Below are positions 1-7,203 of a stretch of 28,309 bases of DNA, piece by piece. The notes below the pieces were generated by a model that did no database searches, had not been told where the DNA came from, and was given only the letters and a program-made list of their open reading frames with translations. Position numbers and translations under genes: made by a program. Numbering within the stretch: position 1 is the stretch's first letter; every line of letters begins with the position of its first letter. The DNA comes from a virus. The DNA lies in IMG/VR virus record IMGVR_UViG_3300030109_004998, positions 1 through 28,309 of that record, one strand, 5' to 3'.

Positions 1-1
1 T

Positions 2-370
2 GAGGATACAAAACAGAAGTTTAGATTGGAACAAATCGAAACTGAAGGACAAGATCCAGCAGAACAACCACCAGAAGAAGAGGGTGGTGGAGAAGAAGAC
101 GACTTTGAAGTAAGTAGAAAAGGCAAATGGGGTGGAAGTGAGAAAGATCCTTTTAAAGACCAAGAAGATATGAAAGATAAATATGGACACGAAAGTCTAA
201 AAGATGTTGATAGGTCATATGGAAAAAGAGAATTTAAAGGTAAATCACCCCTTGCTACATCAAAAGCTAGTACGGTTGTTGCTCGTGAAGGTATCTTAGA
301 CCAACTTAAAGATAAGTTTCCTAAAAAGAAACCATCTATGTTAAGTGAAGATAATATAATAAAAGAGTAA
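2..370 (+). CDS. gp20: Portal vertex protein (gp20-like), C-terminal end, 5' truncated by window
   Basis: The frame is open from base 2 with no in-frame start that looks genuine, so this is the last 122 residues of a longer protein cut by the window edge. A TTG at 26 is possible but has no ribosome site. The piece begins EDTKQKFRLEQIETEG and runs into an acidic, proline-rich linker (EQPPEEEGGGEEDD), then a basic, polar tail. Acidic low-complexity C-termini are usual for T4-like portal proteins, and the position just upstream of head-core genes and the gp21 protease is where T4 gene 20 sits. The portal forms the dodecameric ring at the packaging vertex and binds the terminase and neck. The call rests mostly on gene order; the diagnostic core is outside the window. 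Confidence 0.6.
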   Translation, partial: EDTKQKFRLEQIETEGQDPAEQPPEEEGGGEEDDFEVSRKGKWGGSEKDPFKDQEDMKDKYGHESLKDVDRSYGKREFKGKSPLATSKASTVVAREGILDQLKDKFPKKKPSMLSEDNIIKE

Positions 371-393
371 TTTACCACTTTATCTAATTTATG

Positions 394-418
394 TTATATT
401 TATATATGAATAATTGTA
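394..418 (+). promoter_or_regulatory. Putative late promoter, copy 1 of a 23-bp repeat
   Basis: The short gap after the portal gene contains an ATATTTAT box at 396-403. It is embedded in a 23-base stretch (396-418) that recurs exactly at 14564-14586, upstream of the sheath gene. The preferred start of the next gene (441) lies 22 bases downstream. Conservation continues about 15 bases past the box, as expected if the transcription start and first transcribed bases are included. Promoter function is inferred from recurrence at gene boundaries. Confidence 0.55.
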
Positions 419-440
419 TCAAAATACTTTGGAATATTAT

Positions 441-1286
441 ATGAGCAAATTTAAGCATAGCAAATTGAGGAATACGGGATTACTTTTTGAGTTCCTTTTA
501 AGACAAGTCACCGTAGATGTTTTAAACAAAAAAAAGGATTCACCAGCTCTAAAAATCATTAAAAGTCAATTTAATGAACATACTGAGATAGGAAAAGAGT
601 TGGCTTTATATAATCTCATTTTGACAAAGAAATTTAAGTCGGATAAAAAAGCCGATTTCTTTTTATCTGAAGTAATAAGACAGAGGGGGAGATTAAATAA
701 TGCTGTTCTTCGTAGAGAAAAATACAATATTATTGCTTCCATAAAAGAGTCTTATGATGTAAATCAGTTATTCAGTTCTAAAGTTCCAAATTACAAAGTG
801 TTTGCTTCTGTATACAAATTATTTGAAGGTATCAACGAAATGGGAGCTGATGAGAAAACTGAAAGTTATTTTATTATAGTAGAAAATGTAACTACTTTAA
901 AACATACTAAAAATAAATCTTATATACCTGAAGAGTTTAAAGATAAAGATTTAAGAATACTTTCTTATAAAACACTTTTAGAAAAGTTCAATAAAAAATA
1001 TACTAATCTTTCTGATGAACAAAAACATGTTCTTAAAGAATACATTAGTAATATTTCTAATACCAATAACTTTTCTATATTTGTAGAAACACAAATACCA
1101 AAACTTAAAAAGAAGTTAAATGGTAAAGTTAAAAAAGTAAAAGATAAGGTATTAAAAATTAAATTACAAGAAGCAATTAATTGTGCTGATAAGTTTTGTT
1201 TAAATGAATCAAAACAAACTGATGATAATTCAGTTGTTCAACTTCTGAGATACTATGAACTCGATAAAGAACTCAACAAAGTTTGA
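441..1286 (+). CDS. Conserved head-region protein, possible prohead core component
   Basis: A 281-residue protein beginning MSKFKHSKLRNTG. The ATG at 441 is chosen over an upstream TTG at 414 because a purine-rich TTTGGA lies 7 bases before it, and because 414 falls inside the 23-bp repeated promoter element. It is basic, lysine-rich and mostly helical, with no signal peptide or membrane segment. The opening, with NTGLLFEFLLRQVTVDVL, resembles a protein I associate with this position in marine T4-like phages, between portal and prohead protease. T4 has the core proteins gp67 and gp68 there. A role in the prohead core is therefore inferred from position only; I see no catalytic motif. The 3' end overlaps the next gene by 32 bases. 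Confidence 0.5.
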   Translation: MSKFKHSKLRNTGLLFEFLLRQVTVDVLNKKKDSPALKIIKSQFNEHTEIGKELALYNLILTKKFKSDKKADFFLSEVIRQRGRLNNAVLRREKYNIIASIKESYDVNQLFSSKVPNYKVFASVYKLFEGINEMGADEKTESYFIIVENVTTLKHTKNKSYIPEEFKDKDLRILSYKTLLEKFNKKYTNLSDEQKHVLKEYISNISNTNNFSIFVETQIPKLKKKLNGKVKKVKDKVLKIKLQEAINCADKFCLNESKQTDDNSVVQLLRYYELDKELNKV

Positions 1287-1566
1287 TTCCATAGTTAAGG
1301 AATTGACAAGTAGTTTATTTCGTAAAAAGTTAAAAGAGATAACTACAACTGCTAGTATCGATGCTTATCAAACACCTTATGCTTTTAGTAAAAAAGGGAT
1401 GAAAAAGAAGAGGAAGAAAAATATTGAGAAACAAACTGGATATAAGTTTGTTGATGAAGCTTTATCTAATGATGATTTGAAAAAGATAAAGAAAGAAATA
1501 AGAAAAGAAGTCTCGGATATCCTTTTTGATATTTGGGTAAAACGAAGCTCTTGGGGAGGCAAATAA
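1255..1566 (+). CDS. Small basic head-region protein of unknown function
   Basis: A 103-residue, strongly basic protein. The start at 1255 overlaps the previous gene by 32 bases in another frame and has a GAGA sequence 5 bases upstream; no better in-frame ATG exists near the end of the upstream gene. A run of lysines and arginines around residues 47-57 is followed by EKQTGYKFVDE and a charged helix ending in ILFDIWVKRSSWGGK. Position between portal and protease matches the T4 gp67/gp68 prohead core slot, so it may be a minor core or DNA-binding head protein. That is inference. No known domain is recognised. Confidence 0.5.
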   Translation: MNSIKNSTKFDSIVKELTSSLFRKKLKEITTTASIDAYQTPYAFSKKGMKKKRKKNIEKQTGYKFVDEALSNDDLKKIKKEIRKEVSDILFDIWVKRSSWGGK

Positions 1567-1884
1567 ATGTCAAGATACGAAGCAGATCCTAATAATAGTA
1601 AAAAACAACAACCTAAAGCTATTCCGGTAAGTGCTTATGGTAAAGCAACAACACCTGATAAGGAAACAATACAAGATAGACCAAACCATGTTTTGATAAA
1701 CATGAATGGAACATATGCTTTTATTTATGTATCTGGTAGTGTTAGTACATACGAAACAGGTTCAGTTGTGGATGACGCTGCCGGTCCTATTCGTTTAGAT
1801 ATTAATCCGGTTGCTTGGAGACAAACAGATGCTGCTGGTTCTATTGGTGATATAACATTTGTATACACAGGAAACGTAGGGTAA
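1567..1884 (+). CDS. Small unknown protein, possible virion component
   Basis: A 105-residue protein starting directly after the previous stop, with a strong GGAGG ribosome site at 1555-1559. The first 40 residues are polar and look disordered (SKKQQPKAIP, TTPDKETIQDRP). The remainder is rich in beta-forming residues with G, S, T and V, for example LINMNGTYAFIYVSGSVS and GDITFVYTGNVG, suggesting a small beta-sandwich. No signal peptide or membrane segment is present. It sits immediately before the prohead protease gene, so expression with the head genes is likely. Function is unknown; a small capsid-associated or decoration protein is one guess. Confidence 0.5.
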   Translation: MSRYEADPNNSKKQQPKAIPVSAYGKATTPDKETIQDRPNHVLINMNGTYAFIYVSGSVSTYETGSVVDDAAGPIRLDINPVAWRQTDAAGSIGDITFVYTGNVG

Positions 1885-1888
1885 TAAA

Positions 1889-2491
1889 ATGAATAAAAAA
1901 TTATTAGTAGATGTAAGACCATTTGAAATTTCTCGTCAGAAAATTGATGAGAGTATTAAAGAAAACGCTGGTCGTTTAATAGTAAAGGGTGTACTACAAA
2001 GAGCCGAATCTAAAAATCAAAATGGTCGAGTTTACCCACGAGAAGTATTATTGAAAGAAGTTTCTAAATATTTAGAAGAACAAGTTAGTGAGAGACGAGC
2101 ACTCGGAGAACTCGACCATCCAGAATCATCTGTAGTTAATTTAAACAATGCGTCACATAATGTTATTGAAATGCATTGGGATGGCGATGACCTTTTAGGA
2201 ACTGTAGAAGTTCTATCCACACCAAGTGGAAATATATTAAAAGAACTATTTAAATCAGGTATTAAACTTGGTATTTCATCAAGAGGATTAGGTTCAGTAG
2301 AACCTGTAAATGAAAAGAATGGTGAAGATGGAACTGTTGAGGTTCAACCAGATTTCGAACTTATTGCTTTTGATTTCGTATCTAATCCATCTACACATGG
2401 TGCTTTTATGAGACCTGTCAATGAGGGTGTAGAAAAACAAAAACCTGAAACAAGAATCGAATCTATTATCAACTCTATAATGAGGGGATAA
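1889..2491 (+). CDS. gp21: Prohead core protein protease (gp21-like serine protease)
   Basis: A 200-residue protein matching the T4 gp21 prohead protease family in length and motifs. Catalytic candidates are His77 in the motif GELDHP, Ser130/Ser131 in LGISSRGLG and Asp162 in AFDFVSNPS, corresponding to the His-Ser-Asp triad of T4 gp21. NQNGRVYP near residue 47 is another family hallmark. In T4 this enzyme sits in the prohead core and cuts scaffold, capsid and internal proteins after (L/I)-x-E before DNA packaging, then destroys itself. Matching sites are visible in this window: Ile60-Ser-Glu62 in the major capsid protein and Leu5-Lys-Glu7 in the scaffold. Its gene lies four bases after the previous stop and is followed closely by a basic multi-module gene. 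Confidence 0.92.
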   Translation: MNKKLLVDVRPFEISRQKIDESIKENAGRLIVKGVLQRAESKNQNGRVYPREVLLKEVSKYLEEQVSERRALGELDHPESSVVNLNNASHNVIEMHWDGDDLLGTVEVLSTPSGNILKELFKSGIKLGISSRGLGSVEPVNEKNGEDGTVEVQPDFELIAFDFVSNPSTHGAFMRPVNEGVEKQKPETRIESIINSIMRG

Positions 2492-2494
2492 TCG

Positions 2495-4114
2495 ATGCCG
2501 TCTGTATCTAAAAAACAACAGAAGTTTATGGGTATAGTACGGTCTATCCAAAAGGGTGAACAACCTGCTGGTAAATTTTCCAAAGCTGCTCAAGACGCTG
2601 CTAAAAAGATGAAGAAGAGTAGTGTGAAAAAATATGCTAAAACCAAACACGATGATTTACCTGTCAAAAAAGAGTCTCTATCAAAATCACAAATTAAAAA
2701 GATGAGAGATGAGTTTGATAAAACAGGTGAACTACCACCTCATTTAAAAAAGATATCAAAAGCCAAAAAAGAATTTGAGAAAAAATTCAAAGTAAAGGAT
2801 GTCGAGATACCTGGTTTAGAGTGGATGAGTAAGTTAGGTGAGGCTGCTGATAGAGATTATAAGGCAGAATACAAAAAATTTCAATCATCAACAAAAGCTA
2901 AAAAATACAGAGCCGAGTTGAATAAATACAACCGACAAAAAGGCACTTATGGGAATGGAGATGGAAAAGACGCTTCTCATAAGGGAGGAAAAATCGTGGG
3001 GTTTGAGAAAGAATCAACAAACAGAGGACGAGCTGAAAAGAGTCGATTAAAAAAAGAAGATATCAGACAAGAGATAGAAGAATATGTTGATAACATTTTA
3101 GAAGATTTATGTTTGTGTGAGGCTTGTCAAAAAGGATATATGACTCATCCAACTCGTAAGACAAAAATCATGTTTGGTAAAAGATACAGAAATTGTATTA
3201 AGAAAGAGGATGTGAATGAAGCCGTATACAAACTCAAACGAGGTAGCACCAATAAAGACTTGGATGAACTCGATGCTTTACTGGCTAGAGCTGGATTTAA
3301 GGGAAAACCTGATTTTAACAAAATGACCTGGTCAATAAAAAATAAAAATCCAAAGATAGCAAAAATCATAAAGAGTAAAGGTGGGAAGAAAATTAAAGAA
3401 TCTGTGGATGAAGCTGTATCAGCAAAAGGTTGGAATATGTCTAAAAAGTTTATTCCAATTCTTGGCAGAGAGGTAAAAAATTTAGTTAAATATCACAGAC
3501 AACAAAATGAAGAAGATTTTCTTGAAGTTGCGAATTATATGGAATTGCAATTAAAGTATATGAAAAAGAATTTAAATGAATCCATTGAAGAAGCTGATTT
3601 AGGACTTACATATAAAAAAGGTAAAACAGTAAAAGTCAAACACAAAACATCTGGAAAAAGTCTTGTCATTATAGACAAACCAGTCGTAAGAAAAGAATAT
3701 GAAAAAATAGGATTTTTTGCTGAAGGAACCTGTGGATATGGTATAGATGGGAAGATTGGTGAAGAACCAGCAGGTCCTAATTTGATGAAAAAAATTAAAA
3801 AAATATCCAAAGATAAAGAAAAGAAAAAAATATTAAAATCTAAGAAAGAAGCTGTAATTAAAGTTTCTAAAAAAGATGATGTACCTGGCAACGCTATGAA
3901 GATGAGTGGTGAGGAAAAGATTAAAAAATTAACATATAGTGGAAGTAATGGAAAGGGAAGTTATGAAATCAAAGGAAAAAATTTAAATGTCATTGGTATA
4001 AGACCAAGAGACAAAGGGTTTTTCGTAAGACATTTTACGATGAAAACTGGATTTAGAAAAGCTAATTTATACTATGATGGTGTAAATTTTATGGATAAAA
4101 ACAAAAAGTTCTAG
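2495..4114 (+). CDS. Multi-module basic protein with DUF3008-like N-terminus
   Basis: A 539-residue, lysine-rich protein with ribosome site AGGGGATA just before the ATG. It reads as a string of short modules. Residues 1-60 (VSKKQQKFMGIVRSIQKGE) resemble the DUF3008 family of small phage proteins. Residues 62-90 hold KMRDEFDKTGELPPHLKKI. Residues 120-180 hold a conserved-looking NRQKGTYGNGDGKDASHKGG followed by ESTNRGR. Residues 206-234 carry Cys206, Cys208, Cys211 and Cys234, ending in FGKRYRNCIKKE, a possible small metal site. Residues 243-300 and 350-539 hold further unrelated blocks. Several modules look like those recurring in structural proteins of marine phages, from memory and not checked. 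It may be an internal head protein; function is unknown. Confidence 0.6.
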   Translation: MPSVSKKQQKFMGIVRSIQKGEQPAGKFSKAAQDAAKKMKKSSVKKYAKTKHDDLPVKKESLSKSQIKKMRDEFDKTGELPPHLKKISKAKKEFEKKFKVKDVEIPGLEWMSKLGEAADRDYKAEYKKFQSSTKAKKYRAELNKYNRQKGTYGNGDGKDASHKGGKIVGFEKESTNRGRAEKSRLKKEDIRQEIEEYVDNILEDLCLCEACQKGYMTHPTRKTKIMFGKRYRNCIKKEDVNEAVYKLKRGSTNKDLDELDALLARAGFKGKPDFNKMTWSIKNKNPKIAKIIKSKGGKKIKESVDEAVSAKGWNMSKKFIPILGREVKNLVKYHRQQNEEDFLEVANYMELQLKYMKKNLNESIEEADLGLTYKKGKTVKVKHKTSGKSLVIIDKPVVRKEYEKIGFFAEGTCGYGIDGKIGEEPAGPNLMKKIKKISKDKEKKKILKSKKEAVIKVSKKDDVPGNAMKMSGEEKIKKLTYSGSNGKGSYEIKGKNLNVIGIRPRDKGFFVRHFTMKTGFRKANLYYDGVNFMDKNKKF

Positions 4115-4124
4115 GAGATAGGTT

Positions 4125-4451
4125 ATGGCTGAAGTAAAGAAAAGTATTTTAGATACACCTGAAATGCACATTCAAGATCAAAAACATCAAATCAATACAG
4201 AGTTGATTGAGATAATTAAATTTAGACAAAACAAAAAATGGTTAATTAGCATTGTTGTTGTTTCACTATTTGCCACAATATTAGGACTTATGATTTGGTT
4301 TATGAGTAGTGGTGTTGATGTCATGGGTGGTTGGAAGGAGATTCTACTACTGATGTTAGGTGGATTCGTTGGTTCGTTTGCCAAAGTGATTGACTTTTGG
4401 TTCAATAATGCCGAAGATGATGTAAAACTTTTAGAACATGCGGATGATTAA
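4125..4451 (+). CDS. Two-TM holin-like membrane protein
   Basis: A 108-residue protein with a polar N-terminus, a first hydrophobic helix at about residues 39-60 (ISIVVVSLFATILGLMIWFM), a short loop and a second helix at about 72-92 (EILLLMLGGFVGSFAKVIDF), then an acidic tail. The ending with FAKVIDFWFNN is common in small phage inner-membrane proteins near lysis genes. It lies directly before a second, GTA-holin-like gene. Together they could be a holin pair or holin and regulator controlling lysis timing in the inner membrane. No endolysin is recognised in the window. The membrane nature is seen directly; the lysis role is inferred. Confidence 0.6.
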   Translation: MAEVKKSILDTPEMHIQDQKHQINTELIEIIKFRQNKKWLISIVVVSLFATILGLMIWFMSSGVDVMGGWKEILLLMLGGFVGSFAKVIDFWFNNAEDDVKLLEHADD

Positions 4452-4462
4452 GGAGTAAGGTT

Positions 4463-4876
4463 ATGAGTTTTTTAGCAACATTAGGAAAGGCCGCTGGTAG
4501 TTTACTTGGTGGTGACGCGATTAAAGACATCGGAAATATTGTAGATGACCTACATACTTCAGGTGAGGAGAAGGAAGAAGCGAAACAAAAGATTACACAG
4601 ATATTAGCACAAGCCGAACAAGCGGCTCAAGCTCAAGTATCTGCTCGTTGGGAAGCCGATTTAAAACACGGTAGTTGGTTAAGTAAAAATATTAGACCAA
4701 TTACATTAATATTTCTTACTGCAGTATTTGTTATACTAAGTGTATTTGATGGAAACATGGGTGAATTTACAATAGGTGAGGCATATGTGCCTGTTTATCA
4801 AACTCTGTTAATGACTGTGTATGCTGCTTACTTTGCTGGTCGTTCAATTGAAAAAGTCAAGAAGGTAACTAAATAA
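4463..4876 (+). CDS. GTA-type holin (3TM holin family-like)
   Basis: A 137-residue protein with ribosome site AGGAG before the ATG. It begins with a glycine-rich helix (GKAAGSLLGGDAI), then an acidic and amphipathic helical segment (residues 33-68, rich in E, K, A and Q). The diagnostic block is SWLSKNIRPITLIFLT, leading into a hydrophobic helix at about 78-96 and another at about 110-127 with YAAYFAGRSIEK. This arrangement matches the gene-transfer-agent release holin family, in which the W-x-x-x-x-R-P motif precedes membrane helices. The expected role is permeabilising the inner membrane at lysis. It overlaps the next gene as TAATG. Family assignment is from recognised motifs. Confidence 0.75.
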   Translation: MSFLATLGKAAGSLLGGDAIKDIGNIVDDLHTSGEEKEEAKQKITQILAQAEQAAQAQVSARWEADLKHGSWLSKNIRPITLIFLTAVFVILSVFDGNMGEFTIGEAYVPVYQTLLMTVYAAYFAGRSIEKVKKVTK

Positions 4877-5112
4877 TGCCATATCGAGTAGTAATGGAAG
4901 TAGTGCCAAGACCTGATGATACACCAGCATGGATTTGGAATGAAACTAATGCCAATAGTGTTAGTTCAAATGGTGGAAAAGGTTGGACTGCTAAACTTAA
5001 CTCAAGTGATTCTGTTTGGGAGTATGATAACCAAAGTGATGCTAACACAAAAATGTCAGAGCTAGATTCTGCTGACTCAACTAACAGACGATATAAAGTC
5101 ATAGAGGTATAA
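4876..5112 (+). CDS. Small unknown protein
   Basis: A 78-residue acidic protein whose ATG overlaps the holin stop as TAATG, implying translational coupling. It contains several Trp and Ser/Asp-rich stretches (PAWIWNETNANSV, DSVWEYDNQSDANTKMSEL) and ends with RRYKVIEV. The pattern of a beta strand at each end with W-x-x-N and YDNQSDA-x-x-K-x-x-EL resembles small one-domain beta/alpha proteins, but I recognise no family. No signal peptide or membrane helix. It lies between the holin-like genes and the proteins carrying LNE leaders, so either lysis or virion association is possible. Confidence 0.45.
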   Translation: MPYRVVMEVVPRPDDTPAWIWNETNANSVSSNGGKGWTAKLNSSDSVWEYDNQSDANTKMSELDSADSTNRRYKVIEV

Positions 5113-5114
5113 AA

Positions 5115-5348
5115 ATGATTAAGTTAAAAGATTTTTTAAATGAAGGAATTCCAAATTACTTTAGAGGATACTTTTCTAATATCGATGATAATATCAGCAG
5201 ACTAGAAAAAAATGTTAAACTATTGATAAAAGATTTAGGAAAAGATGGTTTAAAGAAAGAATCATTAGAAGTAGCATCTCTTTATAAAAAACACATCATA
5301 GAGTTTAAAGTTAAACTTAAAAACTTTGAGAAGAAAAATCGTGATTAA
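5115..5348 (+). CDS. Small helical protein with N-terminal LNE leader, candidate internal head protein
   Basis: A 77-residue basic, helical protein preceded by GAGG. It begins MIKLKDFLNEG, so Leu8-Asn9-Glu10 forms an L-x-E site followed by Gly. T4 internal head proteins carry a similar leader of about 10 residues that targets them to the prohead and is removed by gp21 after (L/I)-x-E. The next gene starts with nearly the same leader. The remaining 67 residues form charged helices (NISRLEKNVKLLIKDLGK, HIIEFKVKLKNFEKK) and could bind DNA. The packaging hypothesis is inference from the leader and the nearby gp21 gene. The 3' end overlaps the next gene by 8 bases. Confidence 0.5.
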   Translation: MIKLKDFLNEGIPNYFRGYFSNIDDNISRLEKNVKLLIKDLGKDGLKKESLEVASLYKKHIIEFKVKLKNFEKKNRD

Positions 5349-5643
5349 GTTAAAAGAATTATTAAACGAAAAAACTGTATCAATGGGACAAGTTCAATCC
5401 AATCCATATGCTACATCGTTTAAGTCACCTGAACAAATAAAAGAAGATGGACATACTGATGTTCCATCTGCTATAAGAAAATTAAAAACATCTATTGAAG
5501 ATGCCAACGATATAATGAATAAACTCAATAGTATGTCAGAAGAACAATCATTACCAAGTTGGTGGACAGATAAGATTACTCTTTCTGCTAACTATCTTAA
5601 TAAGGCTAGAGATTATATATTAAACCCAAAGGAAATGAAATAA
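5341..5643 (+). CDS. Small protein with N-terminal LNE leader, candidate internal head protein
   Basis: A 100-residue protein. The GTG at 5341 is preferred over a TTG at 5326 because GAGAAG lies about 7 bases upstream and the resulting N-terminus, MIKLKELLNEK, matches the MIKLKDFLNEG of the preceding gene. Leu-Asn-Glu at residues 8-10 is an L-x-E site of the gp21 type. After the leader the proteins differ: this one has a polar segment (QVQSNPYATSFKSPEQIKED) and helices with PSWWTDKITLSANYLNKARD, similar to small phage proteins of unknown role. It overlaps the previous gene by 8 bases. A packaged, trimmed internal protein is inferred. Confidence 0.5.
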   Translation: MIKLKELLNEKTVSMGQVQSNPYATSFKSPEQIKEDGHTDVPSAIRKLKTSIEDANDIMNKLNSMSEEQSLPSWWTDKITLSANYLNKARDYILNPKEMK

Positions 5644-5647
5644 GATA

Positions 5648-5655
5648 ATATTTAT
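5648..5655 (+). promoter_or_regulatory. ATATTTAT box directly before the 412-residue gene
   Basis: This box ends only 4 bases before the ATG at 5660, and no ribosome site is visible there. If it is a promoter like the others, transcription would begin inside or at the start codon, implying a leaderless message or a later start (next ATG at 5735). It may also be chance in AT-rich DNA. Confidence 0.25.
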
Positions 5656-5659
5656 TATT

Positions 5660-6898
5660 ATGAAAGACCAAATTACATATAACGGAAAAAAATACAAAAG
5701 AGTTGACGAGGATAAAACTTTAAAAGAGTTTATGCGAGACACACCTACTGATGCAGCTGAAAAACAAAAATTAAAAAATCCGAAGAACGGTAAAGAAGTT
5801 ACAGTTAGGTCTATAATGAATCAAGGTACAAGGAAATATCCATCTGCATTAGTTAAAAAAGCAAACGCAATATACAAGAAAGCTTTGGAAAAGGAACAAA
5901 AAGCCAGAAATAAGTTTCATAAAGACAGAACCAAAAAGTATAGTTTCAGAGGTGATAAAAAAGAAGGTGTAAGTGAAAGTCTTGATAGACGAGTAACTGT
6001 AAAAGAAGTTCGCTCTTGGTTAAAAAAATTAGAAGAGTTTCGTTATAGAAAAATAAGAAATGTTGATGCTAGAAGAGTTACTTCTTTTATCAATAGTAAT
6101 TTAAGTGAAACAGATTTACCTAATTCTTTACAGAAGAAGTGGGAACACGCCAAATACGGTAGAGAAAAACATTTGGCAGACAAATTCATCAAAGAAAAAA
6201 TTAGTCAGAAGTGGAGCGAGATTGCTCAAAATGAGGGTGTTGAAATGAAAAATATTAGTTTATTAGGAATAGTAGAAGACCTTGTGCCAGTTAAGGAACG
6301 AGAGCAAGGGGTAAACAAGTTCGAGGTCATTGAGGCTGTAAAAAACTATCAGATGATAGGTGGACAACTTTTCAAAGACAATGGTATTATTGAAGTTGCT
6401 AAACAACTTGTTGGTATTGCCGAATCTGCTCAAAATCATGTACTAAGTGAAACCGATGATTGGTTTGATTCTGTTTCTGTTAAAAGAAATATGAAAGAGT
6501 TAAAAGGTTTAACAGGTCAATTTAAAAAAGCTGCTCTTGAAGCCAATGCCGTAAACGAAAGATTAAGTGCTTTATATGAAGACATGGGACATATTTTAAA
6601 TAGATACTATGATATTGAGGAAGCTATGGATCCTGTTGGTAAAGAAGATGATGATGTCGATAACGATGGTGATGTTGATGATAGTGATAGATACTTAAAG
6701 AAAAGAAGAGATGCTATTTCTAAAAATATCAAAAAAGAAGAAGTTGATACTAAAAGTATCGATGATAGAATATCAAAAAATGTAGAAAAAATAAATAAAT
6801 TGAAAGAAAAAAGACCAGTGCCAACTAACGATGTTGCTAGATTAGTAGGTCTGAATAACGCACTTAGAGATAAAAAGAAAAAATTACAGAAAAAGTAA
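5660..6898 (+). CDS. Helical protein with EF-hand-like calcium loop, probable virion protein
   Basis: A 412-residue charged protein. Residues 1-100 form a basic module with TLKEFMRDTPTDAAEKQ, VRSIMNQGTRKYPSALVKKA and KARNKFHKDRTKKYSF. Residues 105-325 are helical. Residues 332-343 (DVDNDGDVDDSD) place Asp at loop positions 1, 3, 5, 7, 9 and 12, a textbook EF-hand or dockerin-type calcium loop; it is followed by RYLKKRRDAI. The C-terminus is a lysine-rich coiled coil. I recall DNDGDVD-x-SD-x-YL modules from marine T4-like virion proteins, which would fit a structural role. Reaction unknown. The ATG at 5660 lacks a visible ribosome site, so the start is uncertain. Confidence 0.55.
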   Translation: MKDQITYNGKKYKRVDEDKTLKEFMRDTPTDAAEKQKLKNPKNGKEVTVRSIMNQGTRKYPSALVKKANAIYKKALEKEQKARNKFHKDRTKKYSFRGDKKEGVSESLDRRVTVKEVRSWLKKLEEFRYRKIRNVDARRVTSFINSNLSETDLPNSLQKKWEHAKYGREKHLADKFIKEKISQKWSEIAQNEGVEMKNISLLGIVEDLVPVKEREQGVNKFEVIEAVKNYQMIGGQLFKDNGIIEVAKQLVGIAESAQNHVLSETDDWFDSVSVKRNMKELKGLTGQFKKAALEANAVNERLSALYEDMGHILNRYYDIEEAMDPVGKEDDDVDNDGDVDDSDRYLKKRRDAISKNIKKEEVDTKSIDDRISKNVEKINKLKEKRPVPTNDVARLVGLNNALRDKKKKLQKK

Positions 6899-6904
6899 AA
6901 GTAA

Positions 6905-7201
6905 GTGGCTGAACAATTTGTATTTTATTCACTTTTTTTATGGCAAATCGGTTTTATCATAGGAATATTATTAAAGTTATTTTACAAACCAAGTGGGAAA
7001 AAATTTGTATCAACTGTTGTGTCAAACACACCAGCAGTTGAGGTGGAGACACCAAAATCAAAACCTAGTCACATTGATGTTGAAATGAAAAAAAACATAT
7101 CATTACAGAAAGCTAAGGTGTCATCTGTAAAATCAGATGAAGTGATTAGGGGTAAAGTGTCAACACAAAAAGAAAAACTTAAACAACTTAGAAGAGGTTA
7201 A
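6905..7201 (+). CDS. Small N-terminally anchored membrane protein
   Basis: A 98-residue protein starting at a GTG six bases after the previous stop, with a weak purine stretch before it. Residues 4-28 (FVFYSLFLWQIGFIIGILLK) form one hydrophobic helix followed by basic residues, so the protein is anchored in the inner membrane with a cytoplasmic or periplasmic tail of about 70 residues. The tail is polar and lysine-rich and ends KEKLKQLRRG, similar to the KLDKLRKLRRGN end of the unrelated gene at 13080. It lies two bases before the actin-like gene, so it could be its membrane partner; this is speculation from position. Confidence 0.5.
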   Translation: MAEQFVFYSLFLWQIGFIIGILLKLFYKPSGKKFVSTVVSNTPAVEVETPKSKPSHIDVEMKKNISLQKAKVSSVKSDEVIRGKVSTQKEKLKQLRRG

Positions 7202-7203
7202 AG

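Noticed and set aside
414-440. TTG at 414 as start of the head-region gene
   Set aside because: It lies within the 23-bp promoter-like repeat and lacks a ribosome site, while the ATG at 441 has one.
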